Source: Pedobacter sp.
GTDB lineage: Bacteria; Bacteroidota; Bacteroidia; Sphingobacteriales; Sphingobacteriaceae
Direction of reading: 5' to 3'
Assembly (NCBI GenBank): GCA_004295885.1
Contig: SEDG01000062.1
Coordinates: 1 to 14,495 of the forward strand
DNA length: 14,495 nucleotides
Below the pieces are notes generated by a model. That model saw nothing but the letters and a program-made list of their open reading frames with translations, searched no databases and had not been told where the DNA came from. Positions within the stretch are counted from its first letter, which is position 1, and every line of letters starts with the position of its first letter. Shown here piece after piece: positions 13,504 through 14,495 of the stretch. A program made the position numbers and the translations under genes.

Positions 13504-14495
13504 ATGTCAAGTTCAAACACTCCGATTCCATTAAATGAAATGGAAAGAATTATTACGCTTTCCGACTACGATCTTGACTACTCTGGCTTGGAGAATAACT
13601 TTAAAGACATCATACACTTAGCAGCTAGGGTTGCTGGAACAGAAATATCTTTAATAAATCTTATTGACTCATTTACCCAATGGTCTATAGCTCATCATGG
13701 CTTAGAGATTGACCAAATGCCGAGGGAAGAATCAGTTTGTCAATATACAATAATGGAAGAGGATCATTTTGAAGTTGAAGATCTTTCTGCAGATGATCGA
13801 TTTACTGATAAATTTTATGTAGACAAGCCCCTCAGCCTCCGTTATTATTTCGGGATACCTTTAAAAACAAGCACAGGCTTTAACATTGGTGCCTTATGTG
13901 TGCTAGACACTAATTTTAAAAAACTTACACCAGAAAAGGTTGAGCTTTTAAAGCTAATAGCAAATGAGATTGTAAACCGATTGAACACCATAAAGCTATT
14001 ACAGGAATTAAAAAGCAAGTTGAATGATGCTAAAGAAACCCATAAAAGAGTTGCACATGATATTAGGGGACCATTATCTGGTATAATTGGAATTTCTGAA
14101 ATCATTAGTGAACGCGGTAATGAGAATCAGCTTGATGAGGTGATGGATTTTGTGACGCTAATCCACAAAAGCAGTAGATCTATTCTTGACCTCGCCGATG
14201 AAATTTTAACGGAAGAAAAGAAGAGATTAGGCGAACCACAAGGTGATGGATTCAATCTAAGCGTATTTAAAGAAAAATTAGAAAAATTATACTTTCCGCA
14301 AGCACAAAATAAAGGCATAGCCCTACATGTAAATAACGATCCAAAATTGGCGACTATACCAATTTCAAAAAACAAATTACTTCAAATAGTGGGTAATCTC
14401 ATCTCAAATGCCATTAAATTTACAGCACAGGGTGGAAGTGTTACTGTAGACTTAGATTTAGCTTTGGAGATGAATAACAAAATCTTAAAGATAAC
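13504..14495 (+). CDS. GAF-domain sensor histidine kinase (3' truncated by window edge)
   Basis: An open frame from ATG 13504 runs off the window (330 codons plus 2 nt). Residues about 25-165 form a GAF domain (ISLINLIDSFTQWSI, ESVCQYTI, DLSADDRFTDKFYV, RYYFGIPLK, IGALCVLDT), of the type that opens many cytosolic Bacteroidota kinases. A short coiled helix leads to the H-box VAHDIRGPLSGI with phospho-acceptor His185. The start of the HATPase domain carries the N-box NLISNAIKFT (298-307). The G boxes lie beyond the edge, as would any fused receiver. There is no membrane segment, so sensing is intracellular. It is divergent from the receiver gene (218 nt apart) and is its likely kinase, which is inference from position. 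Confidence 0.94.
   Translation, partial: MSSSNTPIPLNEMERIITLSDYDLDYSGLENNFKDIIHLAARVAGTEISLINLIDSFTQWSIAHHGLEIDQMPREESVCQYTIMEEDHFEVEDLSADDRFTDKFYVDKPLSLRYYFGIPLKTSTGFNIGALCVLDTNFKKLTPEKVELLKLIANEIVNRLNTIKLLQELKSKLNDAKETHKRVAHDIRGPLSGIIGISEIISERGNENQLDEVMDFVTLIHKSSRSILDLADEILTEEKKRLGEPQGDGFNLSVFKEKLEKLYFPQAQNKGIALHVNNDPKLATIPISKNKLLQIVGNLISNAIKFTAQGGSVTVDLDLALEMNNKILKI

Noticed and set aside
13845..14375. Two minus-strand open frames of 86 and 82 codons
   Set aside because: They lie antisense to the histidine kinase, whose plus-strand frame carries the GAF, H-box and N-box motifs in order.

Overview
The window looks like a chromosomal segment of a Bacteroidota bacterium, most likely a Sphingobacteriaceae member such as Pedobacter. 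The basis is its low G+C, promoters of the TAnnTTTG type, starts mostly without Shine-Dalgarno sequences, and families largely confined to this phylum (DUF3276/PUR-like, DUF6266-like, DUF5362-like). The genus is an inference from general recognition and was not tested by a search.

Left part (1-5850), mostly housekeeping: the 3' end of an MdlA/MsbA-type ABC exporter; a small PUR/DUF3276 nucleic-acid-binding protein with its own promoter and terminator; a DUF6266-like protein preceded by an 11-bp tandem repeat array; a small DUF5362-like membrane protein on the minus strand; the universal ATPase ychF, with a 7-bp-periodic hairpin in its leader; a minus-strand mgtE that has lost its last two membrane helices; and a tRNA-Arg(CCG). 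The ychF-mgtE gap packs together a CCTCACCCC-type repeat, a strong terminator and a 26-bp inverted repeat resembling a REP/MITE element, right beside the truncated mgtE end.

Right part (5880-14495), a probable envelope polysaccharide locus: on the plus strand, a TPR plus YaiO-type outer-membrane beta-barrel protein and an unrecognised membrane-anchored protein. Convergent to them with zero spacing is a minus-strand operon: receiver-only response regulator, membrane-anchored HEAT-repeat protein, PgaC/IcaA-like processive glycosyltransferase, and an LTA-synthase-like phosphotransferase. The first three are joined by two ATGA overlaps and the last follows after 9 nt. Divergent from the operon, and running off the window, is a GAF-domain sensor histidine kinase.

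Taken together, the right half encodes sensing (histidine kinase), a phosphorylatable switch (receiver), a candidate adaptor (HEAT protein), polymer synthesis and export through the inner membrane (GT2), periplasmic modification of a polymer or lipid (LtaS-like enzyme), and an outer-membrane barrel. I propose a phosphorelay-controlled exopolysaccharide system. The HEAT protein plus receiver would take the place of the PgaD/c-di-GMP control known for poly-N-acetylglucosamine synthases. Domain identities are well supported; the integrated function is inference.
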